The notes beneath the pieces are model-generated. The model searched no databases. It worked only from the letters and a program-made list of their open reading frames with translations, and was not told the DNA's origin. Made by a program: the position numbers and the translations under genes. Below, piece by piece: positions 24,611-32,956 of a DNA stretch of 64,000 bases. The number at the start of each line of letters is the position of its first letter. Positions within the stretch are counted from its first letter, which is position 1. The stretch comes from Pedobacter yulinensis (lineage in GTDB: Bacteria; Bacteroidota; Bacteroidia; Sphingobacteriales; Sphingobacteriaceae), in the NCBI RefSeq assembly GCF_003029735.1, contig NZ_KZ686268.1, forward strand, positions 124,001-188,000, read 5' to 3'.

Positions 24611-27136
24611 TTAACCAGTTACCTTGCCCATGTAAGGGTCTGAGAAACTCTCTTTTCCCGTTTCCACCCGGCCGGCATACCGCCTGGACCATGATGACGC
24701 ACCTGCGGCCGAAACCACAAAGTCGTACCAACCGTGGCTTGAAGCCAATGGTAGAATCAGCTGCGCAGTTTTTTTCGCTCCTGCCTCAAGCGTAAAGTCT
24801 TTTTTCAGGTAAATCTGGTCCTTTATCCCAAGCACAATTGCACGGCTGCCTTTATTAACAGCCCTGACAATTACGTTGCCGCTTAGCTTTCCTGTTTTTT
24901 TATCGGCCTCATATTCACAGGTCAGCTCGATTTCGGGGTCTCCCTCATCGCCTTGGAATTCGCGGTAAAAGCCATTGGGTGCATTGACCCGCAGGTGATA
25001 CCCATTTTCAAAGCCCGCAAGCGGCCACTCATACCTGATGCTGTCGCCGGCTTTGACGGCAAAAGACCAGTTTCTGAAGGTTTCTGCAGCCCCATCCTGC
25101 GTAAATCTGACCGGCGCATACACACTGAAGGGTGCACCCGAAGCCTGTTTTCCGAACACTTCATTTCCCGCTTCGAAGGTGACAACGACCGACCCTCCCG
25201 ACTTTCTGGCCTCTGCATACAGCTGGTAAGGCAGCGCGGCCGAAGGGCGTACACCTTTTTCCTGCACGGCGATAAACGGCGAGGCCACCGGGTCTGCAGT
25301 GATCTTTGCCATCTCTTCTGTACTGAGGGCCTTGAACCCGCCGGGCTCTTTCTTGAATTTCGCGCTATGGATCCGCTCGACATAGGCATCGCGGTTAAGG
25401 GCAGCTACTTTCTTCTGCTGCTTGCTGAAAGGCACGAATGCCGAAGTCAGGTCGCCTGCAATGGTGCGCCGCCACTGGCTGATGTTGTCGACGTGAATGT
25501 TCTTGCCAAATTTCCTGTTCACAAAAGTTTCCAGGAACTGAAGGGACGACGTATGATCAAACAGCTGCGAACACACACGTCCGCCGCGGCTCCATGGTGA
25601 CGCAATGAGCATGGGCACCCGAAAACCAAGTCCGATCGGTGCCTCCCGGGCCTGTTTCTGAGGCACGCCCTGCTTGAGTTCGTGCTCAAGCCTGACATGC
25701 TCGATTTCGGTATCGATGCCTGCAGACACTTTACCCGTGCCGGGCTTGTTTTCGTCAGGAATTGAATAAGGCGGAACGTGGTCATAATAACCGTCGTTTT
25801 CGTCGTAAGTAACGATAAAAATCGTTTTTTTCCAGACCTCGGGGTTTTTCGTCAAAATATCAAGAATCTCCGATACCCACCAGGCACCATACCAGGGTGC
25901 GCTGGGGTGATCAGAAAAATTCTGCGGACCGGCCAGCCAGGATACCGTTGGCAGTTTGCCGGCGTTCACGTCTTTCCTGAACTGGTAAAGCAAATCGCCT
26001 TCCGGTACCGTGACTTCGCGCTCCTCTGCGCCCTCTTTATAGGTCATTTTGCTGACCCTGCGGTAGGCCGCGTCAGCTTTATTGGTTACAAATGCCCGTT
26101 GGAAAAGCTGTTTTTCGCGGTCAGAAAGTTTTGCATAACGTTCCTGGCCCCAACGCCCAAGTTCTTCCCTGGCTTTATCGAGCACTTCCTGTTTCTTTTT
26201 CAGGTCTGCCTGGATTTTGCGCGCCGCTTCTTCACTCGAGGGGCTGCGTTCTTCCAGGTCGGCGATCTCGCCCGGCAGGGTTTCCATTTGTTTCCTGAGG
26301 CTTTCCAGGTATTTCGGCGCAAACTTAACGTTATAGGCGGCAAAAAATTCGAGCAGGTTGCAACCAAAATTTGCCAGCCAGGAGCGTTCCTCGCCGACAA
26401 ATCCGCCGCCGCAGCTGATCTCGTTCTGGTAAAAATTCCAGGAAATTCCATTGTCTTCCAGCAGTTCGGGAAAGGTTTTCCAGCCCAGTTTCGCATAACT
26501 GTAATTGTCATTCCTGATGTGCGCTTTTGGCAATCCGGCTTCGGGGTGGGTAATGTTGCCGGTCCAGAAGAATGAACGGTTGGGCGTCGTGCTGGTCATT
26601 GCCGAACAAAAGTTCTGGTCACAAACCGTAAAGGCATCGGCCATGGCATAATTGAAAGGGATATCCTCACGGTTGTAATACCCCAGCGTAAGCGGCATTT
26701 CTGCGTATTTTTTGTTGCCCGGAACCTTGGCCGGTAACCACTTATCATGCTTGCCCCCGTTGTAGGCATCGACCTGGCTGGCCCGGGAGTGGGGAAGATC
26801 GCCCATCCAGGTGGCTTTTGTATCCTTAATGTTTAGCCTGAATGGGGCATAGGTATGGCCCAGGGCATTGGTTTGCAGCCAGACCGGTTTATGGTCTGGT
26901 AAAGTAATGGCTCTCGGGTCGTTAAATCCTCGAACGCCCTGCAGTGTACCAAAGCAGTGATCGAAAGACCGGTTCTCCTGCATCAGGATCACAACATGTT
27001 CGGCATCCAGGTAAGTACTGCCCGGCGCAGGATCAATAGCCAGCGCCCGCTGTATGGAGCCGGGCACAACGCTGCCTAAACCGGCGGCGCCCGAAAGAAG
27101 AATGGATTTTTTAATGAATGCTCTGCGGCTGTCCAT
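24611..27136 (-). CDS. Tat-exported phosphocholine-type phospholipase C
   Basis: The 841-residue protein has a twin-arginine signal (SRRAFIKKS). The phosphoesterase domain of the PLC/AcpA family shows VVILMQENRSFDHCFG, DQNFCSAMTSTTPNR, IVTYDENDGYYDHV and PWSRGG, which carry the catalytic Thr and metal ligands. Two C-terminal beta domains (about 640-830) match the DUF756 pair typical of non-haemolytic phospholipase C. It should hydrolyse phosphatidylcholine or sphingomyelin to phosphocholine. A charged helical stretch at about 270-345 (LEERSPSSEEAARK...) looks like a coiled-coil hairpin inserted in the catalytic domain. The gene is convergent with the DeoR gene (7-nt gap). Confidence 0.88.
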   Translation of the reverse strand: MDSRRAFIKKSILLSGAAGLGSVVPGSIQRALAIDPAPGSTYLDAEHVVILMQENRSFDHCFGTLQGVRGFNDPRAITLPDHKPVWLQTNALGHTYAPFRLNIKDTKATWMGDLPHSRASQVDAYNGGKHDKWLPAKVPGNKKYAEMPLTLGYYNREDIPFNYAMADAFTVCDQNFCSAMTSTTPNRSFFWTGNITHPEAGLPKAHIRNDNYSYAKLGWKTFPELLEDNGISWNFYQNEISCGGGFVGEERSWLANFGCNLLEFFAAYNVKFAPKYLESLRKQMETLPGEIADLEERSPSSEEAARKIQADLKKKQEVLDKAREELGRWGQERYAKLSDREKQLFQRAFVTNKADAAYRRVSKMTYKEGAEEREVTVPEGDLLYQFRKDVNAGKLPTVSWLAGPQNFSDHPSAPWYGAWWVSEILDILTKNPEVWKKTIFIVTYDENDGYYDHVPPYSIPDENKPGTGKVSAGIDTEIEHVRLEHELKQGVPQKQAREAPIGLGFRVPMLIASPWSRGGRVCSQLFDHTSSLQFLETFVNRKFGKNIHVDNISQWRRTIAGDLTSAFVPFSKQQKKVAALNRDAYVERIHSAKFKKEPGGFKALSTEEMAKITADPVASPFIAVQEKGVRPSAALPYQLYAEARKSGGSVVVTFEAGNEVFGKQASGAPFSVYAPVRFTQDGAAETFRNWSFAVKAGDSIRYEWPLAGFENGYHLRVNAPNGFYREFQGDEGDPEIELTCEYEADKKTGKLSGNVIVRAVNKGSRAIVLGIKDQIYLKKDFTLEAGAKKTAQLILPLASSHGWYDFVVSAAGASSWSRRYAGRVETGKESFSDPYMGKVTG

Positions 27137-27298
27137 GGGGTTTCATTTTGAAACAAGTTTAGGACTTTTACCGGCAAAGAAACAGAGCAAGGTTTGTTAT
27201 TATTTCGATTACCACCTATATTGTTACAATATCTTAATAATATCGCAACAGAAGGTTTCAAATCATTTAATTTTGAAAAACGTGGTAGGGCCTGCGCA

Positions 27299-28717
27299 TT
27301 ATCCTTTTTGAATCTTTAGGACCATACCTGGCTGGAGCGCACTTTTTTTCAGGCCGTTCATCTTCTTGATCTCGTAAACTGTGATTCCCTCAAATTTTTC
27401 TGCAATTCCTGAAAGCGTATCACCGAGTTTCACTTTATAGGTTACAAAACGGGAAACCGGCTGCAGCTGTTTCTCTTCCTTTTTCAAAGGATAGACTTTA
27501 AGGATTTGCGCAGGTACGATCGTGTTGCTGACCAGGTTGTTCCAGACCTTCAGGTCCTGTACCTCCACACCGTATTGTTCGGCAATCGTGCCCAGACTTT
27601 GCCCGGCTTTAACCTTATGGTACCGGAGTGTCGCTGCCGGCCTCGTCAGGTTAGCCGTTCTGATCACTGCTTCGTGTTTTGCCAGCTGCAACGCAGGTTC
27701 AGGCAAAACACCCTCGGCATTCAGCACATCATACACCCGGGCATAATTGTATTGAGCCAGTTTGGGCAGTACAATACGCCGTGGATTTTTAGGCGAACCG
27801 TTCACTACCTTTTTACGGTACGAAGGGTTCAGCGCCCAAAGCGCATTTTCATCGAAATCCATTGCACGTGCCAGGGCCGGCAGGGAGACCATTTTACTGA
27901 CCAGCATTGTATCTGTCTGATAATGCATCGGGTTTTTATGTGCATTGATCTGGTGTTTCCCCGCATAGTTCATAACGTAAACCGCGGCAATAAAGGCAGG
28001 AACGTAATTGCGGGTTTCATTTGGCAGAAAGGGCCTGATGTCCCAGAAATCCCGCGATCCGGCCCGCCGAATGGCACGGTCCACATTGCCCTTGCCACAA
28101 TTGTATGCAGCAATAGCCAGGAGCCAGTCACCCAGTTCCTCATAAGAGTCCCTGAAATAGGCAGCGGCGGCATAACTTGCGCTGATGGGATCCTTGCGTT
28201 CGTCTATATATGCGTCGATTCCGAGTCCGTATGCCTTGGCAGTAGCAAACATAAACTGCCACAGACCGGTAGCGCCAACGCGCGATACGGCATGCGGGTT
28301 CATTGACGATTCAATAATTGGCAGATATTTCAGTTCTGCCGGCATGTTCATGTCTTTCAATGCCCGTTCAAAGATCGGGAAATAGTATTCTGAGAGGCCC
28401 ATCATGCGCCCCATCATGTCTTTGCGCTGGCTGTAAATGTCGATATACTTCTGAACGTACTCGTTGTAGGGAAGCGGAATGAGTTTCTGAATGGAATCGA
28501 GCCGCAGTTTATAGATGTAATTTGACCCGTAAGCAAAGGGCGTCTCTGCAACCTGCGGCACAGCCGTCGTGTCTGATCCGGGCTGCAGGAAGTTTGCCGT
28601 ACCGATCGGTTTAACTGAATCTCTTTTAAAAAACTGCTGCGCCTGCAAAGACGAGATGCCACAACCGACGATAAGCAGGAATATCGGGAAGATGCATAGA
28701 AGTAATTTTTTTTGCAT
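27299..28717 (-). CDS. MltD-like lytic transglycosylase with LysM domains
   Basis: ATG at 28717 gives MQKKLLLCIFPIFLLIVGCG, a signal with a possible lipobox Cys; the longer frame adds 13 unlikely residues. The SLT domain (about 115-240) has the catalytic Glu in IIESSMNPHAVS, GATGLWQFM and IAAYNCGKGNVDRA. Two LysM repeats near the C-terminus (HKVKAGQSLGTIAEQYG and YKVKLGDTLSGIAEKF) bind peptidoglycan. The enzyme cleaves glycan strands to 1,6-anhydro products during wall turnover. It is downstream of gatA (48-nt gap) and ends the minus-strand envelope run. Confidence 0.9.
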   Translation of the reverse strand: MQKKLLLCIFPIFLLIVGCGISSLQAQQFFKRDSVKPIGTANFLQPGSDTTAVPQVAETPFAYGSNYIYKLRLDSIQKLIPLPYNEYVQKYIDIYSQRKDMMGRMMGLSEYYFPIFERALKDMNMPAELKYLPIIESSMNPHAVSRVGATGLWQFMFATAKAYGLGIDAYIDERKDPISASYAAAAYFRDSYEELGDWLLAIAAYNCGKGNVDRAIRRAGSRDFWDIRPFLPNETRNYVPAFIAAVYVMNYAGKHQINAHKNPMHYQTDTMLVSKMVSLPALARAMDFDENALWALNPSYRKKVVNGSPKNPRRIVLPKLAQYNYARVYDVLNAEGVLPEPALQLAKHEAVIRTANLTRPAATLRYHKVKAGQSLGTIAEQYGVEVQDLKVWNNLVSNTIVPAQILKVYPLKKEEKQLQPVSRFVTYKVKLGDTLSGIAEKFEGITVYEIKKMNGLKKSALQPGMVLKIQKG

Positions 28718-28765
28718 GAGCAAGATGTTTGGATGCAGCTGGTGCCACGATGTCAAAAAAATTAG

Positions 28766-30196
28766 TTACTGTTCTGTGAGCTCCAGGAAATGCCTGGAGA
28801 AAGATAAGAGCCCTTCTTCATCAAAGTGTTTGGCCAGAAACTGAACACTTAACGGCAGCTCTTCAGAATTATTGCCCAGGGGCAAAGCAATGGCCGGGTT
28901 ACCTGCTAGTGGCGCCAGTACGGTGAAAATATCTTCCATGTACATGACAAGCGGATCCTTGATGTTTTCGCCGATCTTAAAAGCCGGTGTCGGGCTAACC
29001 GGGCTCAGGATAAAGTCGTAGGCAGAAAGGATTTTATCTACCTGTTTCCTGATCATCTGACGTACCTGCTGGGCTTTTTGGTAATAAGCGTCATAATACC
29101 CGGCGCTCAGCACGAAGGTGCCCAGCATGATGCGTTTTTTTACTTCCTCGCCGAAGCCTTCGGCACGCGAGCGTTTGTACAGCTCGTTGAGGCCTGCAGC
29201 TTCTTTATTCCTGTAGCCGTAATGCACCCCGTCATAACGCGACAGGTTGGATGACGCTTCGGCCGATGTGAGGATATAATAAGCCGGGACAAGGTAGTCG
29301 AGCAGGTCAAAAGACACGAGGTCAACCTGATGACCGGCTGCTTTCAGTGTGTCAACTGACCGCATGATCGCACTACGGATCTCCGGGTCGAGCGCTTCGC
29401 TCTCTATCGTTTCGCGAAGTACGGCAATGCGCCGTTTTTGACCGGTAGTGGGTTTTGGAAGATAGGAGCCAACGGGTACTTGCGAAACCGTACTGTCATA
29501 GTCGTCTGCGCCAGCAAGTACTTCGAGCAGCAAGGCGGCGTCATCGACACAGGATGTAATGGTCCCAACCTGGTCAAAAGATGAAGCATATGCAATGACA
29601 CCGTAGCGAGAAATGCGGCCATAAGTTGGCTTCAGGCCAATTTTACCGCAGAAAGCCGCCGGTTGCCTGACCGAGCCACCGGTGTCTGTTCCCAGCGCCG
29701 CCAGGCAGAGGCCGGCCTGAACCGCAACAGCCGAGCCGCCTGAAGAACCGCCTGACACGCGGGTGTGATCGGCCGCATTTTTGACTGGCCCATAAAAGGA
29801 CGTTTCGTTCGAGCCACCCATGGCAAACTCGTCGCAGTTTAGCCGGCCTATAATGACGGCATCTTCGGCCAGCAGTCTTTCAACTACTGTCGATGAATAA
29901 GGCGACACAAAGTCTTCGAGCATTTTTGAAGACGCAGTAACCTTATGCCCCTTGTAACAGATGTTATCTTTAATGCCGATGACCATGCCGGCCAGTCTGC
30001 CGGCCCGGCCCGAAATCATTCTGGCTTGAACCGCGGCCGCCTGCTCACGTGCAGACGAAAAAAACACCTCGTTGAATGCATTGAGGTGTTCGTATTCCGT
30101 GATGCGGATAAAATAGTGTTCGAGCAGATCGGGCAGGGTGATTGCTCCTTGCGCAATAAGTCCCTGAATCTCCGACAGAGAAGTGTATTTTTCCAA
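28766..30196 (-). CDS. gatA: Glutamyl/aspartyl-tRNA amidotransferase subunit A
   Basis: The amidase subunit that frees ammonia from glutamine for amidation of misacylated Glu-tRNA(Gln) and Asp-tRNA(Asn). The amidase-signature triad is complete: Lys76 in IGIKDNIC, cis-Ser151 in VSGGSSGGSA and nucleophile Ser175 in GTDTGGSVRQP. The length of 476 residues is normal. gatB and gatC are not in the window, so the complex is split in the genome. It lies 24 nt after a tatA gene. Confidence 0.94.
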   Translation of the reverse strand: MEKYTSLSEIQGLIAQGAITLPDLLEHYFIRITEYEHLNAFNEVFFSSAREQAAAVQARMISGRAGRLAGMVIGIKDNICYKGHKVTASSKMLEDFVSPYSSTVVERLLAEDAVIIGRLNCDEFAMGGSNETSFYGPVKNAADHTRVSGGSSGGSAVAVQAGLCLAALGTDTGGSVRQPAAFCGKIGLKPTYGRISRYGVIAYASSFDQVGTITSCVDDAALLLEVLAGADDYDSTVSQVPVGSYLPKPTTGQKRRIAVLRETIESEALDPEIRSAIMRSVDTLKAAGHQVDLVSFDLLDYLVPAYYILTSAEASSNLSRYDGVHYGYRNKEAAGLNELYKRSRAEGFGEEVKKRIMLGTFVLSAGYYDAYYQKAQQVRQMIRKQVDKILSAYDFILSPVSPTPAFKIGENIKDPLVMYMEDIFTVLAPLAGNPAIALPLGNNSEELPLSVQFLAKHFDEEGLLSFSRHFLELTEQ

Positions 30197-30220
30197 TCCG
30201 ATAAGTTTGGTCAGTGAATT

Positions 30221-30433
30221 CTAGACAGTAGTCTTGCTTTCCTTACCGGCCTCGGCAGGCTCTTTATCCATGCCGTCTTTACCGTCTTTGAATTCCTTAA
30301 CCCCTTTACCTAAACCCTTCATCAATTCAGGAATTTTTTTACCGCCGAAAAGCAATAAAAGGACAAGGGCGATTACGATCAGCTCTCCTCCGCCCATTCC
30401 GAAAACGCCTGCTGCCAATGTTGAATGTAACAT
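30221..30433 (-). CDS. tatA: Twin-arginine translocase subunit TatA/TatE (short)
   Basis: The 70-residue product has one membrane helix (about 15-30: [23 protein letters not shown]), the FGG hinge, an amphipathic helix ([10 protein letters not shown]) and an acidic/Lys tail. It forms the protein-conducting part of the Tat pathway in the inner membrane. A second TatA-like gene lies 28 nt upstream on the same strand. tatC is not in the window. Three probable Tat substrates are encoded nearby (starts at 18491, 23611 and 27136). Confidence 0.92.
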   Translation of the reverse strand: MLHSTLAAGVFGMGGGELIVIALVLLLLFGGKKIPELMKGLGKGVKEFKDGKDGMDKEPAEAGKESKTTV

Positions 30434-30461
30434 ACTATTTTGATTTAAATTCTTTGTTCAA

Positions 30462-30854
30462 TTAAGCTTTATTTTCCTGTGGTTCCTTTGAATCGGCTGC
30501 CGCAGCGCTCCTGTCTGCCAGGGGATCTACGTTCGCCGGGTCTGCAGGATAGTCTGAGTGAACGGGATAATCCGAACTTACGTGCTCTTCAGACCCTTCT
30601 TCAGGATGCAACCGGCGACTGTGTGCAGCCGGTTCTGTTTTGTCTTCCTCATCAATATCCATTGCATTGATGTTGCGGTGGATTTCACGTTTTACACCCT
30701 CAGATGCGTCTTTAAAGTCGCGGATACCTTTACCCAGGCCTCTGGCCAGTTCCGGCAATTTTTTACCCCCGAATAACAAAAGTACGACGACAAGGATGAG
30801 CGTAATCTCGCCCCCGCCCATATTTAAAAATTCTGCTGTTGTTCCTGGATACAT
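30462..30854 (-). CDS. TatA-like translocase subunit with long acidic tail
   Basis: The start at 30854 (ATG) is taken rather than a TTG 21 nt upstream, because that TTG falls inside a TATATTTG promoter element. The 130-residue product repeats the TatA core ([38 protein letters not shown]). It then has a long polar tail rich in Glu, Asp, Ser and Ala (about 60-130), unlike the short paralogue. It could act as a second TatA or fill the role of TatB, which Bacteroidota usually lack as a distinct protein; this is inference. Confidence 0.85.
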   Translation of the reverse strand: MYPGTTAEFLNMGGGEITLILVVVLLLFGGKKLPELARGLGKGIRDFKDASEGVKREIHRNINAMDIDEEDKTEPAAHSRRLHPEEGSEEHVSSDYPVHSDYPADPANVDPLADRSAAAADSKEPQENKA

Positions 30855-30872
30855 CACAAGTCTATCTTTATA

Positions 30873-30880
30873 CAAATATA
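30873..30880 (-). promoter_or_regulatory. -7-like promoter element of the tatA pair
   Basis: TATATTTG on the minus strand matches TAnnTTTG exactly. Transcription would begin about 12-15 nt before the ATG at 30854. No clear -33 TTG is seen at the expected distance. Confidence 0.4.
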
Positions 30881-30900
30881 AGCATTTTTTAACGGGCTGG

Positions 30901-32160
30901 TTATCGCGCCAGCCAGGCTTCCGGATTTAAAGGCACCGTTACCCGCCTGATCTGGAACTGAAGTTCTCCCGCCCCGTCAGAGCTGCCCACCGTACCGATG
31001 GTCTGTTTTGTTTCGACCTTGTCTCCGCGCGATACGCTGACAGATGCAAGGTTGCTGTAAATGGTAAAGTATTCACCGTGTTTAATCAGCACAAAATACC
31101 GGCCCATATTGTTCACCACGTTCGAAACCTGCCCCTGGAAAACTGCCCTCACCGCTGCGCCCTCACCTGTGGTAAATGTTACCCCGTCGTTATCGATGCT
31201 GGCGCGATCTACCATGTGGCGGCCAAAACGTTCGGTGATCGTACCGACAGCCACCGGCGATGGCAGGCTGCCCCGGTTGTTCTCGAAATTAGCCGACAAC
31301 CTGGCTGCCTCCGGAGTGGCTTTCAGGTATTCGCTGGTCGATTTGGTCTTTGTAGAAACCACCGGAGCAGGCTTGTTGGCCGCTTTGGCTGCTGCAGCCT
31401 CCCGGCGCTCCCGTTCTTCGGCTTCACGTTTCGCCTTTTCTATCTCCCTGGCAATCGCTGCGCGGAGTGAACGGTCAATCGCCGCTTGTTTTTTCTTTTG
31501 CTGGGCAATATCCTGCCGGTAACGCCGCTCCTGCTTGCTGTAACTGCTCAGCACTGAGCTTTGCTCGCTTTTATCCTTCCCCAGTTTTTCCCGTTCACGT
31601 TCCTGGTCTTGCAGCAGCGTGCTTTTTTGCTTCCGTGTGCGGTCCAGTTCAGCGATCTTGCTGTTCAGCTGTTTTTGTGTTCCCTGGATGTAATCTGCCT
31701 GCTTTTTGCGGTACTGACCGAACTGCTGCAGATACTTTACCCGCTTATAGGCCTGGTTAAAATCTTTCGCAGCAAAAACGAACATCATCTTGTCATAAGC
31801 GTTCCGGTTGCGCTGTGCAAAGCGGATCATGGCTGCGTAGTCTTTTTTCAGTTCGCCAAGCTGCCCCTGCAAGTTATGTACGGTATTTGTGTTCTCTGAG
31901 ATTTCGTTGTCGAGATTTTTTATTTCCGAGTTGATGACGCCAATCTTTTCCTGCCGCAACCGGATTTGCGCGTTCAGGGCATTGATCTGCTGACGGGTAG
32001 CCTGCTTGTTCTGCGCCGCTTTGTTCAGGTTTCTTTGCAAAAGCTGTATTTCACGCTGAATGGCTTCTTTTTGCCTTTTCAGTTCAGCGCTGCTCTGCCC
32101 GAATGCCAGGCTTGCTGTTGCTGTAAAGAACAGAACCAAAAGAATTGTGTGTAGCTTCAT
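30901..32160 (-). CDS. EnvC-like M23 protein, probably catalytically inactive
   Basis: The 419-residue protein has a Sec signal peptide (to about residue 21, AFGQ), long coiled-coil helices (about 25-265, heptads rich in Gln, Lys and Arg) and a C-terminal LytM/M23 domain (about 300-418). In active M23 enzymes the zinc is bound by HxxxD and HxH. Here the first site reads IDNDGVTF and the HL of the HxH motif reads YSNL, so most ligands appear to be missing. That is the pattern of EnvC, which activates amidases instead of cutting peptidoglycan itself. It probably controls septal or envelope wall cleavage. It starts 19 nt after the DUF4292 stop and has its own -7 element. Confidence 0.85.
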   Translation of the reverse strand: MKLHTILLVLFFTATASLAFGQSSAELKRQKEAIQREIQLLQRNLNKAAQNKQATRQQINALNAQIRLRQEKIGVINSEIKNLDNEISENTNTVHNLQGQLGELKKDYAAMIRFAQRNRNAYDKMMFVFAAKDFNQAYKRVKYLQQFGQYRKKQADYIQGTQKQLNSKIAELDRTRKQKSTLLQDQEREREKLGKDKSEQSSVLSSYSKQERRYRQDIAQQKKKQAAIDRSLRAAIAREIEKAKREAEERERREAAAAKAANKPAPVVSTKTKSTSEYLKATPEAARLSANFENNRGSLPSPVAVGTITERFGRHMVDRASIDNDGVTFTTGEGAAVRAVFQGQVSNVVNNMGRYFVLIKHGEYFTIYSNLASVSVSRGDKVETKQTIGTVGSSDGAGELQFQIRRVTVPLNPEAWLAR

Positions 32161-32165
32161 TAAGC

Positions 32166-32173
32166 CAAAAGTA
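32166..32173 (-). promoter_or_regulatory. -7-like element 5 nt before the M23 start codon
   Basis: TACTTTTG on the minus strand fits TAnnTTTG and ends 5 nt before the ATG (32158-32160). If used, transcription would begin at or next to the start codon, giving a leaderless mRNA. No good -33 element is visible. Confidence 0.4.
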
Positions 32174-32179
32174 TAAAAA

Positions 32180-32956
32180 TTAGTTGATTACCTCATACCT
32201 TTTGGGCACGGTAAAGGGAAATTCGAGCGGAATGTTACCTTCAATTTTCGTGAAAGTAAGCGCCATGGTAACCCGTTTCGGGCCGGCCATCGAGTTGATA
32301 TTGACCTGCCCGGGGAAGAGGCCGCCATTGATCTCCTGGTGGGCTGAATACTCAACTTTGAGTGCCCGTCCTGCCGCCGCATCGTTCAGATTAGTTGCGG
32401 TGAGTTTCATCAGTTCATTGAAAAACATGTTGTAATCAAGCGACTCCCGTTTGCCGGTCAGCACGGTATTTACGCCTTTTTTTTCAACGCCTGGCTGCCC
32501 TGCGAGCAGCAACTCGGGTACGTTGCCGCTTAATACCGACTGCAGCATCTGAAAATCGATTTGCCGGGTAGCGAAGCCCTGCACAAAACTGAACGGCTTG
32601 CCCAGGTAAGTGCTTTGCAGACGGTTCACGACCCGAACGCTATCTGGCGTGATCAGTGCCCTCGCCACTTCAATGCCGGCCAGTGCCGTGATGCTGGCCC
32701 AGATGCGTTTGCCATTTTCCATACGGATCTGGATACCCACATTATTGGTGTTCCCGCCCATGTCCAATAAAGCTTTGCCGCGCAGGGAAAGGGTTGTGAA
32801 TTGAACCTGTGTGCCGCGGATGCGGGCAATGGCGCCAGCGGCTGCAGGCACCGTCTTCGCGGCCGGGGCAGCTGCCGAAGTTTTCCTTGTCTTGCATCCG
32901 CCGGCTGCGATCAGCACGAGCGACACGCTAAGGGCGGCCAATATATTCCTTTTCAT
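32180..32956 (-). CDS. DUF4292 lipoprotein
   Basis: The 258-residue product has a lipoprotein signal with Cys21 (AAGGC). A Thr/Ala/Pro-rich linker leads to a beta-rich domain (FTTLSLRGKALLDM, IRMENGKRIWASI, VEYSAHQEINGGLFPGQVNI) of DUF4292. The fold recalls LolA/LolB-like lipoprotein carriers or outer-membrane lipid-handling proteins. The family is typical of Bacteroidota and is found next to the TPR, M23 and dut genes. Its first 29 nt overlap the 3' end of the TPR gene, so the two are probably coupled. The function is not established. Confidence 0.85.
   Translation of the reverse strand: MKRNILAALSVSLVLIAAGGCKTRKTSAAAPAAKTVPAAAGAIARIRGTQVQFTTLSLRGKALLDMGGNTNNVGIQIRMENGKRIWASITALAGIEVARALITPDSVRVVNRLQSTYLGKPFSFVQGFATRQIDFQMLQSVLSGNVPELLLAGQPGVEKKGVNTVLTGKRESLDYNMFFNELMKLTATNLNDAAAGRALKVEYSAHQEINGGLFPGQVNINSMAGPKRVTMALTFTKIEGNIPLEFPFTVPKRYEVIN

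Noticed and set aside
25778..26575. 265-codon plus-strand frame opposite phospholipase C
   Set aside because: The complementary strand carries all catalytic motifs of the PLC family. The plus frame has Phe-rich shadow composition.
27506..28306. 266-codon plus-strand frame opposite the MltD-like gene
   Set aside because: Antisense to the SLT and LysM coding region; composition is His-, Cys- and Arg-rich and not protein-like.
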